A DNA stretch of 63,498 nucleotides from Myxococcales bacterium (lineage in GTDB: Bacteria; Myxococcota_A; UBA9160; SZUA-336): positions 48,002 to 111,499 of the forward strand of contig JABSQV010000008.1 of the NCBI GenBank assembly GCA_013215565.1, given 5' to 3'. The translations under genes and the position numbers were made by a program. Below are positions 16,957-25,610 of the stretch, piece by piece. The notes under the pieces are model-generated. The model did no database searches. It was not told the DNA's origin and was given only the letters and a program-made list of their open reading frames with translations. The number at the start of each line of letters is the position of its first letter. Position 1 is the stretch's first letter.

Positions 16957-18189
16957 GTGGCGAGTCCCGACCATTTCAACGTCGTACACCCAGATCACTA
17001 CGCCGAATACGGCTATCCGCACGACATCTGGACGCGCTGGCGCAGTGAAGACCCTGTACACCGGGTTGAAGAGGGTGAGGGTCAGCCGTTCTGGGCGATC
17101 ACCAAGCACGCCGACATCGTTTCGATCTCGACGAAGCCGGCCCAGTTTTCGAGCGGCCCGCGACTTGTGATGAGTCATCTCTCGGAGGCCCAGGACCGCT
17201 CGGACCAGTTTCCGGCGACCCTGATCCAGATGGATCCGCCGCGGCATCGCGCTTTTCGGAAGATGGTGTCGCACCGCTTCAAGCCGAAGGCGCTGGCCAA
17301 GATCGATGACGACATCGAGCGGATCGGAAAGGAGATCGTCGATGCGCTGGGCGGGTCCGGGGAATGCGACTTCGTGCGCGAGGTTTCCGCACCCCTGCCG
17401 ATCGCCGTAATCGCGTGGATGCTGGGCCTGCCGCGCGGCGACTGGGAACTCCTTTTCGACTGGACGAATCGCATCATCGGTGCCGGGGACCCGGAATTTC
17501 AGCAGGAGGGCAAGGACCCCGGAGAGAGCGCTCGCGACACGATGGTCGAACTCTTCACCTACTTCGCGAAGTTGATCGAGGAGAAGAAGAAGAAGCCCAG
17601 CGATGATCTGCTTTCGCTCTTTACACAACTCGAGTTCGAGGGCGAGCCGCTGCCGCTCATGGACGTGCTCGCGTGGTGCCTGATCATCGTGGTCGCCGGA
17701 AACGAGACCACGCGCAACGGCACGAGCGGCGGGATGCTCGCCTTCATCGAACACCCTGATCAGCTACGCAAGCTCCAGCGCGAACCCGAATTGCTCGCGC
17801 CGGCCCTCGAGGAGATCGTGCGCTGGAGCAGCCCGATCATTCATTTTGCGCGCACGTCCGAGGAAGACTGTGAAATCCGCGGGAAGCAGATCAAGGCCGG
17901 CGATTCGCTCGCGCTCTTCTACGCGTCTGCGAACCGTGACGAGGAGGTCTTCCCGGATCCCTTCGATTTCCGGATCGACCGATCCCCGAATCGCCATCTG
18001 GGCTTCGGCGTGGGCGAACACTTCTGCCTGGGCGCGCATCTCGCGCGGCTCGAGTTACGAGTGGCGTTCAAATACCTGCTCCCGCGACTCGAGGAGGTCG
18101 AACTGGCCGGCCCGGTCGAGCGTCTGCACTCGAGCCTCGTGGGCGGGGTGAAACACCTGCCTATTCGCTACAAGCTGCGCTCCGCCTAG
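16957..18189 (+). CDS. Cytochrome P450
   Basis: A 410-residue soluble bacterial P450. The I-helix motif is AGNETTRN, the ExxR pair is in EEIVRWSSP, and the heme loop FGVGEHFCLGAHLAR places the heme-ligating Cys at 357. MASPDHFNVVHPDHYAEYGYPHDIW and WAITKHADI are typical of the steroid/terpene-oxidising CYP125/CYP142-like neighbourhood, though substrate cannot be fixed. GTG 16957 is preferred because AGGAG lies eight bases upstream; an in-frame ATG at 16918 has no such signal. No ferredoxin or reductase gene is adjacent, so electron partners are elsewhere. Confidence 0.93.
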   Translation: MASPDHFNVVHPDHYAEYGYPHDIWTRWRSEDPVHRVEEGEGQPFWAITKHADIVSISTKPAQFSSGPRLVMSHLSEAQDRSDQFPATLIQMDPPRHRAFRKMVSHRFKPKALAKIDDDIERIGKEIVDALGGSGECDFVREVSAPLPIAVIAWMLGLPRGDWELLFDWTNRIIGAGDPEFQQEGKDPGESARDTMVELFTYFAKLIEEKKKKPSDDLLSLFTQLEFEGEPLPLMDVLAWCLIIVVAGNETTRNGTSGGMLAFIEHPDQLRKLQREPELLAPALEEIVRWSSPIIHFARTSEEDCEIRGKQIKAGDSLALFYASANRDEEVFPDPFDFRIDRSPNRHLGFGVGEHFCLGAHLARLELRVAFKYLLPRLEEVELAGPVERLHSSLVGGVKHLPIRYKLRSA

Positions 18190-18388
18190 CGGCCGGCCAG
18201 GGCGAGGGAACTCCCGTCCTATCATCGACGAAGCCCGGCGAGGAGCAGGCGCGGTCTTCGTTCTCGGCGAGGCAGTCGTCGTGAGCCCCAGCGTGAGCGC
18301 GGGGCCCGTTCTCCATGCAGTTTCTCTTAGCGTCGTATTTGAAACGCAGGGCGCTGGCGCGTTGGCAACCGCGCCCCGGGACCGGCCG

Positions 18389-19624
18389 CTAACTCCTCGC
18401 GGTCGCGAGTTCGGTGTGGGGAGGCAGGTGACGGATCTCGGGGAAGCTCAGGAAGACCACGACTCCGAACCCGGCCACCGCGAGTGCCCCGAGCGCGACC
18501 GAAAGCGGCGCGCCCAGGAACTCGGCAGCGGTCGCCGCCACGAAGCCTCCGGCCGAGGACAGGAACCAGGTCAGACTCCAGACACCCATTACGCGTCCAC
18601 GGAGTTCGTTCGGCACCAGCAGTTGCAGGGTGGTCATTCCCAGGTTGAGATAGATCGCGGAGAAGAACGCGCCTGCGAACAGCAGGCCCAGCGACAGCGG
18701 AAGCGAGCGGCTCGCCGCGAACGCGGCCACCCAGCAGCCGAACAATACGGCGGACCAGATCATGGTTGCGCCCACGTGGCGTCCCGGCTTGATGCGCATG
18801 ATCGCGAGCGTGCCGAGCAGCGCGCCGATCCCGGCCGCGGCTTCGAGATAGCCGAAGCCGCGAACCCCCTCGTGGAGGACTTCGTCCGCAAAGATCGGGA
18901 GCAACACCACGTAGGAGCGGCCGAAGATCGAGGTGAAGAACGAGAGCCCGATCGTAGCCAGGAAGATCCGGTTGCGCAGGATGTAGCCCACGCCCGCGAA
19001 CATGCCTTCGTGCTCGGTCGCGGAGTCTCGCGCTGGCTCCAGCCGCAGACTCGCGATCAGCCCGGTCGAGATCGCGAACCCGGTCGCGGTGACGAAGAAG
19101 GCGGTTCCGATCCCGATGGCCGCGATCAGGATCCCGGCTGCGGCTGGCCCGATGATGCGCATCGCGCTCCAGATCGAAGAACTCAGCGCCACCGCGCTCG
19201 GCATCGCGGCGCGATCGATCAGTCTCGGGAGCAGTGCATTCCCGGCCGGGCTGGTCACTGCGGCCGTGACTCCCGTGAGCGCGGCCCAAACGATCACCAT
19301 CCATACCTCGACGACTCCGGTCACTGTGACGATCGCGAGCGCGAGGTGAAGCAGTCCGCTCGTCGCGCGGCCGACCACGAGCAGACGACGCGTATCGAAG
19401 CGGTCCGCGAGTGCGCCTCCGGGAACCGTGAGCAGAATCGTGACCACGGCAGACACCAGGCCCGGGACGCCGAGCCAGAAGGGCGAGTCCGTCAGTTCGT
19501 GGACGAGCCAGCCGCTGCCGATGAACCGGAACTGCATGGCGAACACCATCGCCAGGTTCGAGAACCAGAAGCGACGGTAGGCTGCGTACGAAAACGCGCT
19601 TGTCGAGGGCGCGCGCGGGATCAC
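18389..19624 (-). CDS. Major facilitator superfamily transporter (EntS-like)
   Basis: A 411-residue protein with 12 hydrophobic segments in two halves. It opens with FSYAAYRRFWFSNLAMVFAMQF, and the MFS loop 2-3 motif is seen as GGALADRFDTRR, followed by VVGRATSG. The MFS_3/EntS-like exporter branch fits best, suggesting export of a small amphipathic compound. The GTG start at 19624 overlaps the TGA of the upstream CoA-transferase gene (GTGA), so the two genes are co-transcribed. The ~200 bases between its stop and the convergent P450 gene hold no gene that I can see. Confidence 0.88.
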   Translation of the reverse strand: MIPRAPSTSAFSYAAYRRFWFSNLAMVFAMQFRFIGSGWLVHELTDSPFWLGVPGLVSAVVTILLTVPGGALADRFDTRRLLVVGRATSGLLHLALAIVTVTGVVEVWMVIVWAALTGVTAAVTSPAGNALLPRLIDRAAMPSAVALSSSIWSAMRIIGPAAAGILIAAIGIGTAFFVTATGFAISTGLIASLRLEPARDSATEHEGMFAGVGYILRNRIFLATIGLSFFTSIFGRSYVVLLPIFADEVLHEGVRGFGYLEAAAGIGALLGTLAIMRIKPGRHVGATMIWSAVLFGCWVAAFAASRSLPLSLGLLFAGAFFSAIYLNLGMTTLQLLVPNELRGRVMGVWSLTWFLSSAGGFVAATAAEFLGAPLSVALGALAVAGFGVVVFLSFPEIRHLPPHTELATARS

Positions 19625-20817
19625 ACCACGCCGCGCGCGTGAAGCGCACCCACCTCGGCGGCGTCCAGACCGAGGAGTTCGCCGAACACCTCTTCGTTGT
19701 CGGCCCCGAGTGGCCGCCCGGCGTGCAGGATCCTGCCCGGGGTCCGCGAGAGTTTCGGCAGCACGCCGACCATCCGGATCTCTCCGCCGGCTCCGTCCGG
19801 GACTTTGACCAGGTTCTCGCGGGCTGCGACCTGGGGATCCTCAAATACGTCTGCGATCGAGTTCACGCGTCCGGCCGGGACCCGGAACTCGAGCAGTCTC
19901 TCGAGCGCCTCGTCGGCGCTGCGTTCCGCGATCCAGGCCGCGATCCTGGCCTCGATCGCGTCGGCGTTCTTGCGGCGCGCGCCCGCGTGCGCGAAACGCG
20001 GATCGTCGGCGAGTTCGGGTTGTCCGAGCGCGCGGGTCAGCGCGCGGAACAGGTGGTCTACAGCCGCGAAGAGCACCAGCCAGACGCCGTCCCGGGTCTC
20101 GTAGAGTCCGCCCGGAACCGCGGCCGGATGTCGGTTGCCGGTCCGCTCGCGCACTACGCCCAGGCGGTCGTAGACAACGCTGGCCGCCTCCGAGGCACGC
20201 AGCATCGGCTCGTAGAGCGCGAGGTCGATCACCTGCCCGCGTCCGTCGCCCTGTGCGTCGCGGTGGTAGAGCGCCATCGCGATGGCAAAGCTGTTGTGGG
20301 CCGCGGACAGGTAGTCGGCGAGTGCGTACCCGGCGCGAACCGGTGGCCGGTCGGCGTCGCCCGAGGCGTAGGTGACGCCCGAGAACGCGGCCGCAACCCG
20401 GTCGAAGGATCCGCGCTCGCGGTAGGGGCCCGTCTGCCCGTAGCCGCTCATGCGCAGGTAGACCAGGCGGGGGTTCTCGGCCTGCAGCCGCTCGGGCCCC
20501 AGGTTCCAGCCCTCCATGGTTCCGGGCCGAAAGCTCTCGATCAGCACGTCGGACTGGCGCGCCATCCCCGCGAGCAGTTCCTGGCCTTCGGGGTTTCTGA
20601 GATCCAGGGTCACGCAACGCTTGTTGCGCCCTTCCTGGAGCCAGAACAACTCGGCGCCGGTCCCTCCTCCCAGGCCCCGAATCGTGTCGCCGCGGCCAGG
20701 CTGCTCGACTTTGATCACGTCCGCGCCGAAGTCTCCGAGCGTCGTGGCGGCGACCGGGCCCGCCATCACGGTTGCGAGATCGAGTATGCGAATGCCCTCG
20801 AACGGCAGTTCCGCCAT
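19621..20817 (-). CDS. CaiB/BaiF family CoA-transferase (class III)
   Basis: A 398-residue class III CoA-transferase. It starts FEGIRILDLATVMAGPVAATTLGDFGADVIKVEQPGRGD, which includes the conserved GADVIKVE, and has NKRCVTLDL, LVYLRMSGYGQTGPY and a catalytic Asp in VIDLALYEPM. It would move CoA between carboxylic acids without a covalent thioester release, as in carnitine, oxalate or bile-acid pathways. ATG 20817 is chosen because GGGGAGGA precedes it by five to ten bases; the long upstream open frame is antisense to the dehydrogenase gene. It is coupled to the MFS gene downstream and divergent from the alcohol dehydrogenase gene. Confidence 0.92.
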   Translation of the reverse strand: MAELPFEGIRILDLATVMAGPVAATTLGDFGADVIKVEQPGRGDTIRGLGGGTGAELFWLQEGRNKRCVTLDLRNPEGQELLAGMARQSDVLIESFRPGTMEGWNLGPERLQAENPRLVYLRMSGYGQTGPYRERGSFDRVAAAFSGVTYASGDADRPPVRAGYALADYLSAAHNSFAIAMALYHRDAQGDGRGQVIDLALYEPMLRASEAASVVYDRLGVVRERTGNRHPAAVPGGLYETRDGVWLVLFAAVDHLFRALTRALGQPELADDPRFAHAGARRKNADAIEARIAAWIAERSADEALERLLEFRVPAGRVNSIADVFEDPQVAARENLVKVPDGAGGEIRMVGVLPKLSRTPGRILHAGRPLGADNEEVFGELLGLDAAEVGALHARGVV

Positions 20818-20988
20818 CGCAGTCCTCCCCGGGGTGAGCCGCGGCGCTCCGCGGAGCGCCAAGGGTACTCGACAGCGCGGCGCATGCGTGGGTCCGGATC
20901 GGGCGAGTGCGGGCCGGCCCCGGTGGATCGAGCAGCGCACCCGAAAGCTCCGCCGATCTTCGGCTGCCCGGCGGGGTATGCTCTCGGC

Positions 20989-22035
20989 ATGCGGGCCCTG
21001 GTGTTCCACGGTACGGGCGACGTTCGCTGCGAGGCGCTGCCCGATCCAACGCCCCCGGACAAGAACGGGGTCGTCGTCCGTGTCGAGCGGGCCGCGATCT
21101 GCGGCTCCGACCTGCACCTCTACAACGGCGCGCTTCCGACCGCCGAGGCCGGCTTTGCGATCGGGCACGAGTTCGTGGGAGAAGTGGCCGAGGTCGGCAG
21201 CGGAGTCCGCCGCTTCGCGACCGGTGATCGCGTGCTGGTCTCGGGCGTGATCGGCTGCGGGGCCTGCGACAGCTGCGTCCGCGGTCGCGTGATCCGCTGC
21301 GAGCGCTTTCAGACGCGCGTGTTCGGGACCTCGAGCGGGCTTCCGGGCGGGCAGGCCGAGGCGGTCGCGGTGCCCGGCGCGGACGCTGCGCTGCGTTCGA
21401 TCCCGGACGGGATCACGACGGAGCAGGCGGTGTTGCTCACCGACATCCTGCCGACCGCCCAGTTCGGGGCGCGCGGAGCCGACATTCGCCCCGGTCAGGA
21501 CGTGGCCGTGATCGGGCTCGGCCCGGTGGGGCTGCTGGCGGTCGATTGCGCACAACTCTTCGGCCCGGCCCGGGTCTTCGCAATTGACCGCGTGCCTGCG
21601 CGCCTCGCGGCGGCCGAAGCTCGCGGCGCGATTCCGGTCGAAGCGGGGAGTGAAGCGGTCGCCGAGGTTCGAGAACGGACCGGGGGCTTCGGGCCCGACG
21701 CGGTGATCGAGGCGGTCGGGGCCGACGAGACGATTCAGGCCGCGATTGAACTGGTCAGGGTCGGGGGCGCCGTGTCGGTCGTAGGCGTGAATCTGAACCC
21801 GGCCTTTCCGTTCCCGATGGCGCTCGCGATGATGAAGGACCTGCGTTTCACGATCGGGATCTGTCCGATTCCCGAACTCTGGGACGAACTGATTCCGCTG
21901 GTCCAAGCGGGCCGCCTCGCGCCCGAGCACGTGTTCACGCACCGCATGCCGCTCAGCAAGGGGCGCGACGCCTACGCGATCTTCGGCGCGCGAACCGACG
22001 GCGTGCTCAAGGTCCTGCTGGATCCGAGCGCCTAG
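20989..22035 (+). CDS. Zinc-dependent alcohol dehydrogenase
   Basis: A 348-residue medium-chain dehydrogenase. Catalytic-zinc residues are in AAICGSDLHL (Cys) and GHEFVGEV (His-Glu). The structural-zinc lobe is IGCGACDSCVRGRVIRC, with four Cys, and the Rossmann motif is VIGLGPVGLLA. NAD(P)H is the cofactor. ATG 20989 leaves about 170 bases of divergent promoter region towards the CoA-transferase gene. It heads a plus-strand run with enoyl-CoA hydratase and MaoC genes, so a role in oxidising an alcohol or hydroxy intermediate of an acyl chain is likely. Confidence 0.9.
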   Translation: MRALVFHGTGDVRCEALPDPTPPDKNGVVVRVERAAICGSDLHLYNGALPTAEAGFAIGHEFVGEVAEVGSGVRRFATGDRVLVSGVIGCGACDSCVRGRVIRCERFQTRVFGTSSGLPGGQAEAVAVPGADAALRSIPDGITTEQAVLLTDILPTAQFGARGADIRPGQDVAVIGLGPVGLLAVDCAQLFGPARVFAIDRVPARLAAAEARGAIPVEAGSEAVAEVRERTGGFGPDAVIEAVGADETIQAAIELVRVGGAVSVVGVNLNPAFPFPMALAMMKDLRFTIGICPIPELWDELIPLVQAGRLAPEHVFTHRMPLSKGRDAYAIFGARTDGVLKVLLDPSA

Positions 22036-22058
22036 CGCCGGGGAGAGGAGGCTTTCTG

Positions 22059-22883
22059 ATGGGATACGACGGGTTCGAGGCACTGCGCGTGGAGGTCGAT
22101 CGGGGCGTCGCCTTCGTCACGATCGACCATCCGCCGATCAACCTGTTCGATCTGCAGCTCATGCAGGAGATCGAGCGCGTCGGACGCGAACTCGAGGCCG
22201 ACGACGCGGTGCTCGCGATCGTGTTCCGGAGCGCGAACCCGGAATTCTTCATCGCGCACGCCGACGTGACGTTGATCCAGCGGCTGCCGACCGAGGTGCC
22301 TCCGAAGTCCGAATCGCTCGGTTTCTTTCATCAACTCGTGGAGCGCTTCCGAACCATGCCCAAGGTCAGCATCGGCCAGATCGAGGGGTGCGCGCGCGGC
22401 GGCGGCAGCGAGTTCCTGCTCTCGCTCGACCTGCGCTTCGCGGCGCTCGGGCGCGCGGTGCTGGGCCAGCCCGAGGTAGCGCTGGGCATCATTCCCGGCG
22501 GCTGTGGCACCCAGCGCCTGCCGCGGCTGATGGGGCGCTCCCGGGCCGTAGAGGCGATCCTGGGCTGCGACGACTTTCCGGCCGACCTGGCAGAGCGCTA
22601 CGGCTGGGTGACACGCGCGCTGCCGGCCGAGGAACTCGCCCCCTTCGTCGAGCGCCTGGCGCGCCGGATCGCGTCCTTTCCCCGGGAGGCGATTGCGTTC
22701 GCAAAGGAGTCGATCAACCTCGCCGAGCTCCCGATCGTCGAGGGGCTGATCGAGGAGGCCCACCTGTTCAACCGGAGCCTCGCGACCGATTCCGCGCAGC
22801 AGCGAATGTCGCGCTTCATGGCGGTCGGGGGGCAGACGCGGGAGGCGGAACTCGAACTGGGCGCTCTGATGGAGAAGCTCTGA
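22059..22883 (+). CDS. Enoyl-CoA hydratase/isomerase (crotonase) family
   Basis: A 274-residue crotonase-fold protein. VEVDRGVAFVTIDHPPINLFD opens the fold. The first oxyanion segment is seen around ANPEFFIAHADVTL, the second in IEGCARGGGSEFLLSLDLRFAA, and QPEVALGIIPGGCGTQRLPRLMG follows. The Glu of GxGGCGTQ-type hydratases is displaced, so hydratase, isomerase or another crotonase reaction is possible. ATG 22059 is preceded by GGGAGAGGAGG. It lies 23 bases after the dehydrogenase gene and before the MaoC pair. Confidence 0.9.
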   Translation: MGYDGFEALRVEVDRGVAFVTIDHPPINLFDLQLMQEIERVGRELEADDAVLAIVFRSANPEFFIAHADVTLIQRLPTEVPPKSESLGFFHQLVERFRTMPKVSIGQIEGCARGGGSEFLLSLDLRFAALGRAVLGQPEVALGIIPGGCGTQRLPRLMGRSRAVEAILGCDDFPADLAERYGWVTRALPAEELAPFVERLARRIASFPREAIAFAKESINLAELPIVEGLIEEAHLFNRSLATDSAQQRMSRFMAVGGQTREAELELGALMEKL

Positions 22884-22971
22884 GCGGCGCCCTTCGCCGG
22901 GGCTTCCGGCGCTGGGCACACGCGGATCCGCGGTAGAATCCCCGGGCACAGCCCGTGCGAAGGAGGAAGGC

Positions 22972-23472
22972 GTGGCGAAGAGAAACTTTCCGGTGGAAGC
23001 GAGCCACATCATGATGTTCGCGCGATCCGTGGGAGACGAGAACCCCATCTATCACGACGCGGAATACGCCGGCGGAACCGAAGTCGGTGCGATCATCGCA
23101 CCCCCGACCTTCGCTCAGGCCAGCGCCCAGTTCGAACCGGACTACCCGCTCCGGCCCAGGGTCGGAAGGCCCTGGTTCGGTTCGGCCAAGGAGCCGACCG
23201 GCGTCACGCGCTCCGGCGGCGGCGGCGGCGGTGGCGGTGGCGGTGGCGGCCTTCACGCCGAGCAACACTTCGAGTACCACCGGCAGCTTCGCCCCGGGGA
23301 CCGGCTCACGGTCGAGAGCCGCGCGGGCCGCAGCTGGGAGAAGCAAGGCCGGCGCGCCGGTAAGCTCAAGTTCGGAGAGACGATTACGGAGTATCGCGAT
23401 CAGGACGGCGAGCTCGTGATCACCGCCCGCTCTGTCGGTGTGCGCACCGAGCGGGTGGTGGATCAGGAGTAG
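22972..23472 (+). CDS. MaoC-like dehydratase subunit (FAS1-type N-terminal domain) with poly-Gly tract
   Basis: A 166-residue hot-dog-fold protein. Features such as SHIMMFARSVGDENPIYHD and IAPPTFAQ match the FAS1-like dehydratase N-terminal domain found in mycobacterial HadA/ChsH-like subunits. This half usually lacks the catalytic Asp-His and pairs with a catalytic MaoC subunit, encoded here nine bases downstream. Residues 82-93 are an unbroken run of twelve Gly between SGG and LHAEQ, expected in a surface loop. The start is GTG 22972 with AAGGAGGAAGG upstream. Confidence 0.85.
   Translation: MAKRNFPVEASHIMMFARSVGDENPIYHDAEYAGGTEVGAIIAPPTFAQASAQFEPDYPLRPRVGRPWFGSAKEPTGVTRSGGGGGGGGGGGGLHAEQHFEYHRQLRPGDRLTVESRAGRSWEKQGRRAGKLKFGETITEYRDQDGELVITARSVGVRTERVVDQE
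23215..23250 (+). repeat. In-frame GGC/GGT trinucleotide tract (12 Gly)
   Basis: Twelve consecutive glycine codons, mostly GGC with three GGT, inside the MaoC-like subunit gene. Such triplet tracts can change length by slippage without breaking the frame. Confidence 0.9.
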
Positions 23473-23480
23473 GGGGCGAC

Positions 23481-23903
23481 ATGGCACTTCGAGCGAGCGA
23501 TCTCAGGATCGGCGACTCCCACGAGGAGGTCGTCGTTCACAACCTGTCCCGGACCCAAATCGTGCAGTACGCGGGTGCGTCCGGAGACTACAACCCGGTC
23601 CACACCGACGAGGTATTTGCGACCAAGGTGGCCGGCTATCCCACGGTCTTTGCGCACGGCATGCTGACCATGGGGCTCAGCGGGAAGATGCTCACGAACT
23701 GGGTCGGTGATGGCCGCCTCACAAAGTACGGAGTTCGCTTCGTGAGCCAGGTGTGGCCCGGCGACACACTGACCTCCCGGGCCACGATCCAGGAGATCCG
23801 AGAGGAGAACGGCGAGCGCCTCGTCGACCTCGAGATCACTACGGAGAACCAGGACGGTCGCGCCGTGGTCCAGGGAAGCGCGACGGCCCGGATCGACGCC
23901 TGA
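23481..23903 (+). CDS. MaoC-family (R)-hydratase/dehydratase subunit
   Basis: A 140-residue hot-dog protein carrying the hydratase-2 signature: QIVQYAGASGDYNPVHTDEVFA supplies the catalytic Asp and His (DYNPVH), followed by HGMLTMGLSGKML. It would hydrate trans-2-enoyl-thioesters or dehydrate (R)-3-hydroxyacyl-thioesters. It follows the MaoC-like subunit gene by nine bases, and the pair probably forms a HadAB/ChsH1-ChsH2-like heterodimer. ATG 23481 is preceded by AGGGGGCG. The enoyl-CoA hydratase and alcohol dehydrogenase upstream fit beta-oxidation or synthesis of an unusual acyl chain. Confidence 0.92.
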   Translation: MALRASDLRIGDSHEEVVVHNLSRTQIVQYAGASGDYNPVHTDEVFATKVAGYPTVFAHGMLTMGLSGKMLTNWVGDGRLTKYGVRFVSQVWPGDTLTSRATIQEIREENGERLVDLEITTENQDGRAVVQGSATARIDA

Positions 23904-23964
23904 AGCCGGTGCGCGGGCTGCGGGTGGACGCGCGCGTGCTTCGCTTTCGGTAGCTTGAACGGGG

Positions 23965-24924
23965 ATGGCGATTCTCGTCACAGGCGGTGCGGGCTTCATC
24001 GGGAGCGCGCTGGCGGCGCAGCTGGCGGCCGCGGGCGAAGCCGTGGTCGTGCTGGACAATTTCAACGACTTCTACGATCCCGCGCTCAAGCGCGCGAACG
24101 CCGCGCGGCTCGAGGCGGCCGGCGTCGAGATCGTGGAGGGCGACGTCCGCGACGCAGACGGGGTCGATCGAGTGGTGGTAGACCACGAGATCCTGCGCAT
24201 CGCGCACCTGGCGGCGCTCGCCAACGTGCGCGCCAGCATCGAGCAGGCGGCGCTCTACATGCAGGTCAACGCGATCGGGAGTCTGAACGTGCTCGAGGTG
24301 GCGCGGCGCCGCGACGTTGAAAACGTGGTCCTCGCGTCCACCTCCTCGGTCTACGGCTGCAGCGAACGGATTCCGTTTCGCGAGGACGATCCGGCCGACC
24401 GGCCGTTGGCCTCGTATCCGGCCAGCAAGCGGGCGGCCGAAATGCTGGGACACAGCTATACGAACCTGTTCGGGCTGCCGGTGATGGCGCTGCGCTTCTT
24501 CAACGTGTACGGGCCCGCCGGCCGGCCCGACATGATGCCGCTTCGCCTGATGCGCGCGATTACGCGCTCGGAACCGGTTCCGATCTTTGCCGGGGGCCGG
24601 ATGCAGCGCGACTGGACCTACATCGACGACGTGATCGCGGCCGTGGCGGCTGCCGTCGAGCGGCCGATGGGCTATGAGGTCATCAATCTCGGTCTCGGCG
24701 CTCCGATTCCGCTCAACGACTTCATCGAGGGGATCGAGTCCCTGGCGGGCCGGAAGTTGATCCGGGTCGACACCCCGGCGCCTGCGAGCGATCCGCCGAT
24801 CACCTTCTCCGACAACGCGAAGGCGCGACGCCTGCTCGGCTTTGATCCGAGCGTGTCCGTGCGCGAGGGCCTCGCGCGAACCTGGGAGTGGTTCCGGGCA
24901 CAGGGCGGGGGTTCTGACCCTTGA
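23965..24924 (+). CDS. NAD-dependent epimerase/dehydratase (UDP-glucuronate 4-epimerase-like)
   Basis: A 319-residue extended SDR acting on sugar nucleotides. It has VTGGAGFIGSALA (NAD-binding GxxGxxG) and VLDNFNDFYDPALKRAN, a segment characteristic of UDP-glucuronate 4-epimerases. The catalytic Ser/Thr is in STSSVYG and Tyr-x-x-x-Lys in YPASKRAAE. RDWTYIDDV is the usual domain signature. It probably interconverts UDP-glucuronate and UDP-galacturonate for polysaccharide synthesis. Its stop overlaps the TTG start of the endonuclease III gene (TTGA), an unusual functional neighbour. Confidence 0.9.
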   Translation: MAILVTGGAGFIGSALAAQLAAAGEAVVVLDNFNDFYDPALKRANAARLEAAGVEIVEGDVRDADGVDRVVVDHEILRIAHLAALANVRASIEQAALYMQVNAIGSLNVLEVARRRDVENVVLASTSSVYGCSERIPFREDDPADRPLASYPASKRAAEMLGHSYTNLFGLPVMALRFFNVYGPAGRPDMMPLRLMRAITRSEPVPIFAGGRMQRDWTYIDDVIAAVAAAVERPMGYEVINLGLGAPIPLNDFIEGIESLAGRKLIRVDTPAPASDPPITFSDNAKARRLLGFDPSVSVREGLARTWEWFRAQGGGSDP

Positions 24925-25610
24925 CCCGGGCGGAGAAGGCCCGGCGCATCGAAGTGATCCTCGATGAACTCTTCCCGGGGCCCGCGATCCCGCTCGAGCA
25001 CCGGGACCCGTTCACGCTGCTGGTCTCTGTGCTGCTCTCGGCGCAATGCACGGACGAACGCGTGAACAAGGTGACGCCCGAGCTCTTCGCGAATGCCGCG
25101 TCCCCCGATGCCATGGTCAGGCTCGGGGTTGCGAAGGTCCGCCAGCTGATCCGTTCCTGCGGGCTGGCACCCCAGAAGGCGAAGGCGATCGTCGCGCTCT
25201 CGCGGATCCTGGTCCGCGCGCACGCCGGCCAGGTCCCCAAGCGCTTCGAGGAACTCGAGGCGCTGCCCGGCGTGGGGCACAAGACGGCCAGCGTGGTGAT
25301 GGTGCAGGCGTTCGGCGAGCCGGCCTTTCCGGTCGACACCCACATTCACCGACTCGCCGGACGCTGGGGCCTCTCTCGCGGGACCAGCGTGGTGCAGACC
25401 GAGCGCGACCTGAAGCGACTCTGGCCGCGCGAAGCCTGGGGGCGCCTGCACCTGCAGATCATCTACTTCGGCCGCAACTGGTGCCCGGCCCGCGGACACG
25501 ACCTCGCCGGCTGTCCGATCTGTGCCTGGGCCGCTTCGGGGGCCCGGATCGCGCGTGAGACGAAACGTAGGCCTCGGGCTTCGCGAAGCCGACCCCGAAG
25601 CTCGGGCTAG
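24921..25610 (+). CDS. nth: Endonuclease III (DNA glycosylase/AP lyase)
   Basis: A 229-residue HhH-GPD base-excision enzyme that removes oxidised pyrimidines and cuts the AP site. LVSVLLSAQCTDERVNK and the hairpin LPGVGHKTASVVM (catalytic Lys121) are intact, as is catalytic Asp139 in PVDTHIHRLAGRW. The Fe-S loop is altered: Cys188, Cys198 and Cys201 are present, but the position of the fourth Cys (207) is Gly, and the first spacing is nine rather than six. The cluster may be absent or atypical. The start is TTG 24921, coupled to the epimerase gene. Its stop shares CTAG with the convergent alkyltransferase-like gene. Confidence 0.9.
   Translation: MTRAEKARRIEVILDELFPGPAIPLEHRDPFTLLVSVLLSAQCTDERVNKVTPELFANAASPDAMVRLGVAKVRQLIRSCGLAPQKAKAIVALSRILVRAHAGQVPKRFEELEALPGVGHKTASVVMVQAFGEPAFPVDTHIHRLAGRWGLSRGTSVVQTERDLKRLWPREAWGRLHLQIIYFGRNWCPARGHDLAGCPICAWAASGARIARETKRRPRASRSRPRSSG

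Noticed and set aside
18190-18388. Possible small gene between the P450 and MFS genes
   Set aside because: The open frames there are fragments of the long antisense frame opposite the MFS gene and have no start signal or family similarity.
19600-22035. Long plus-strand frame upstream of the alcohol dehydrogenase start
   Set aside because: Its first ~460 codons are antisense to the CoA-transferase gene; only the part from 20989 matches a family.
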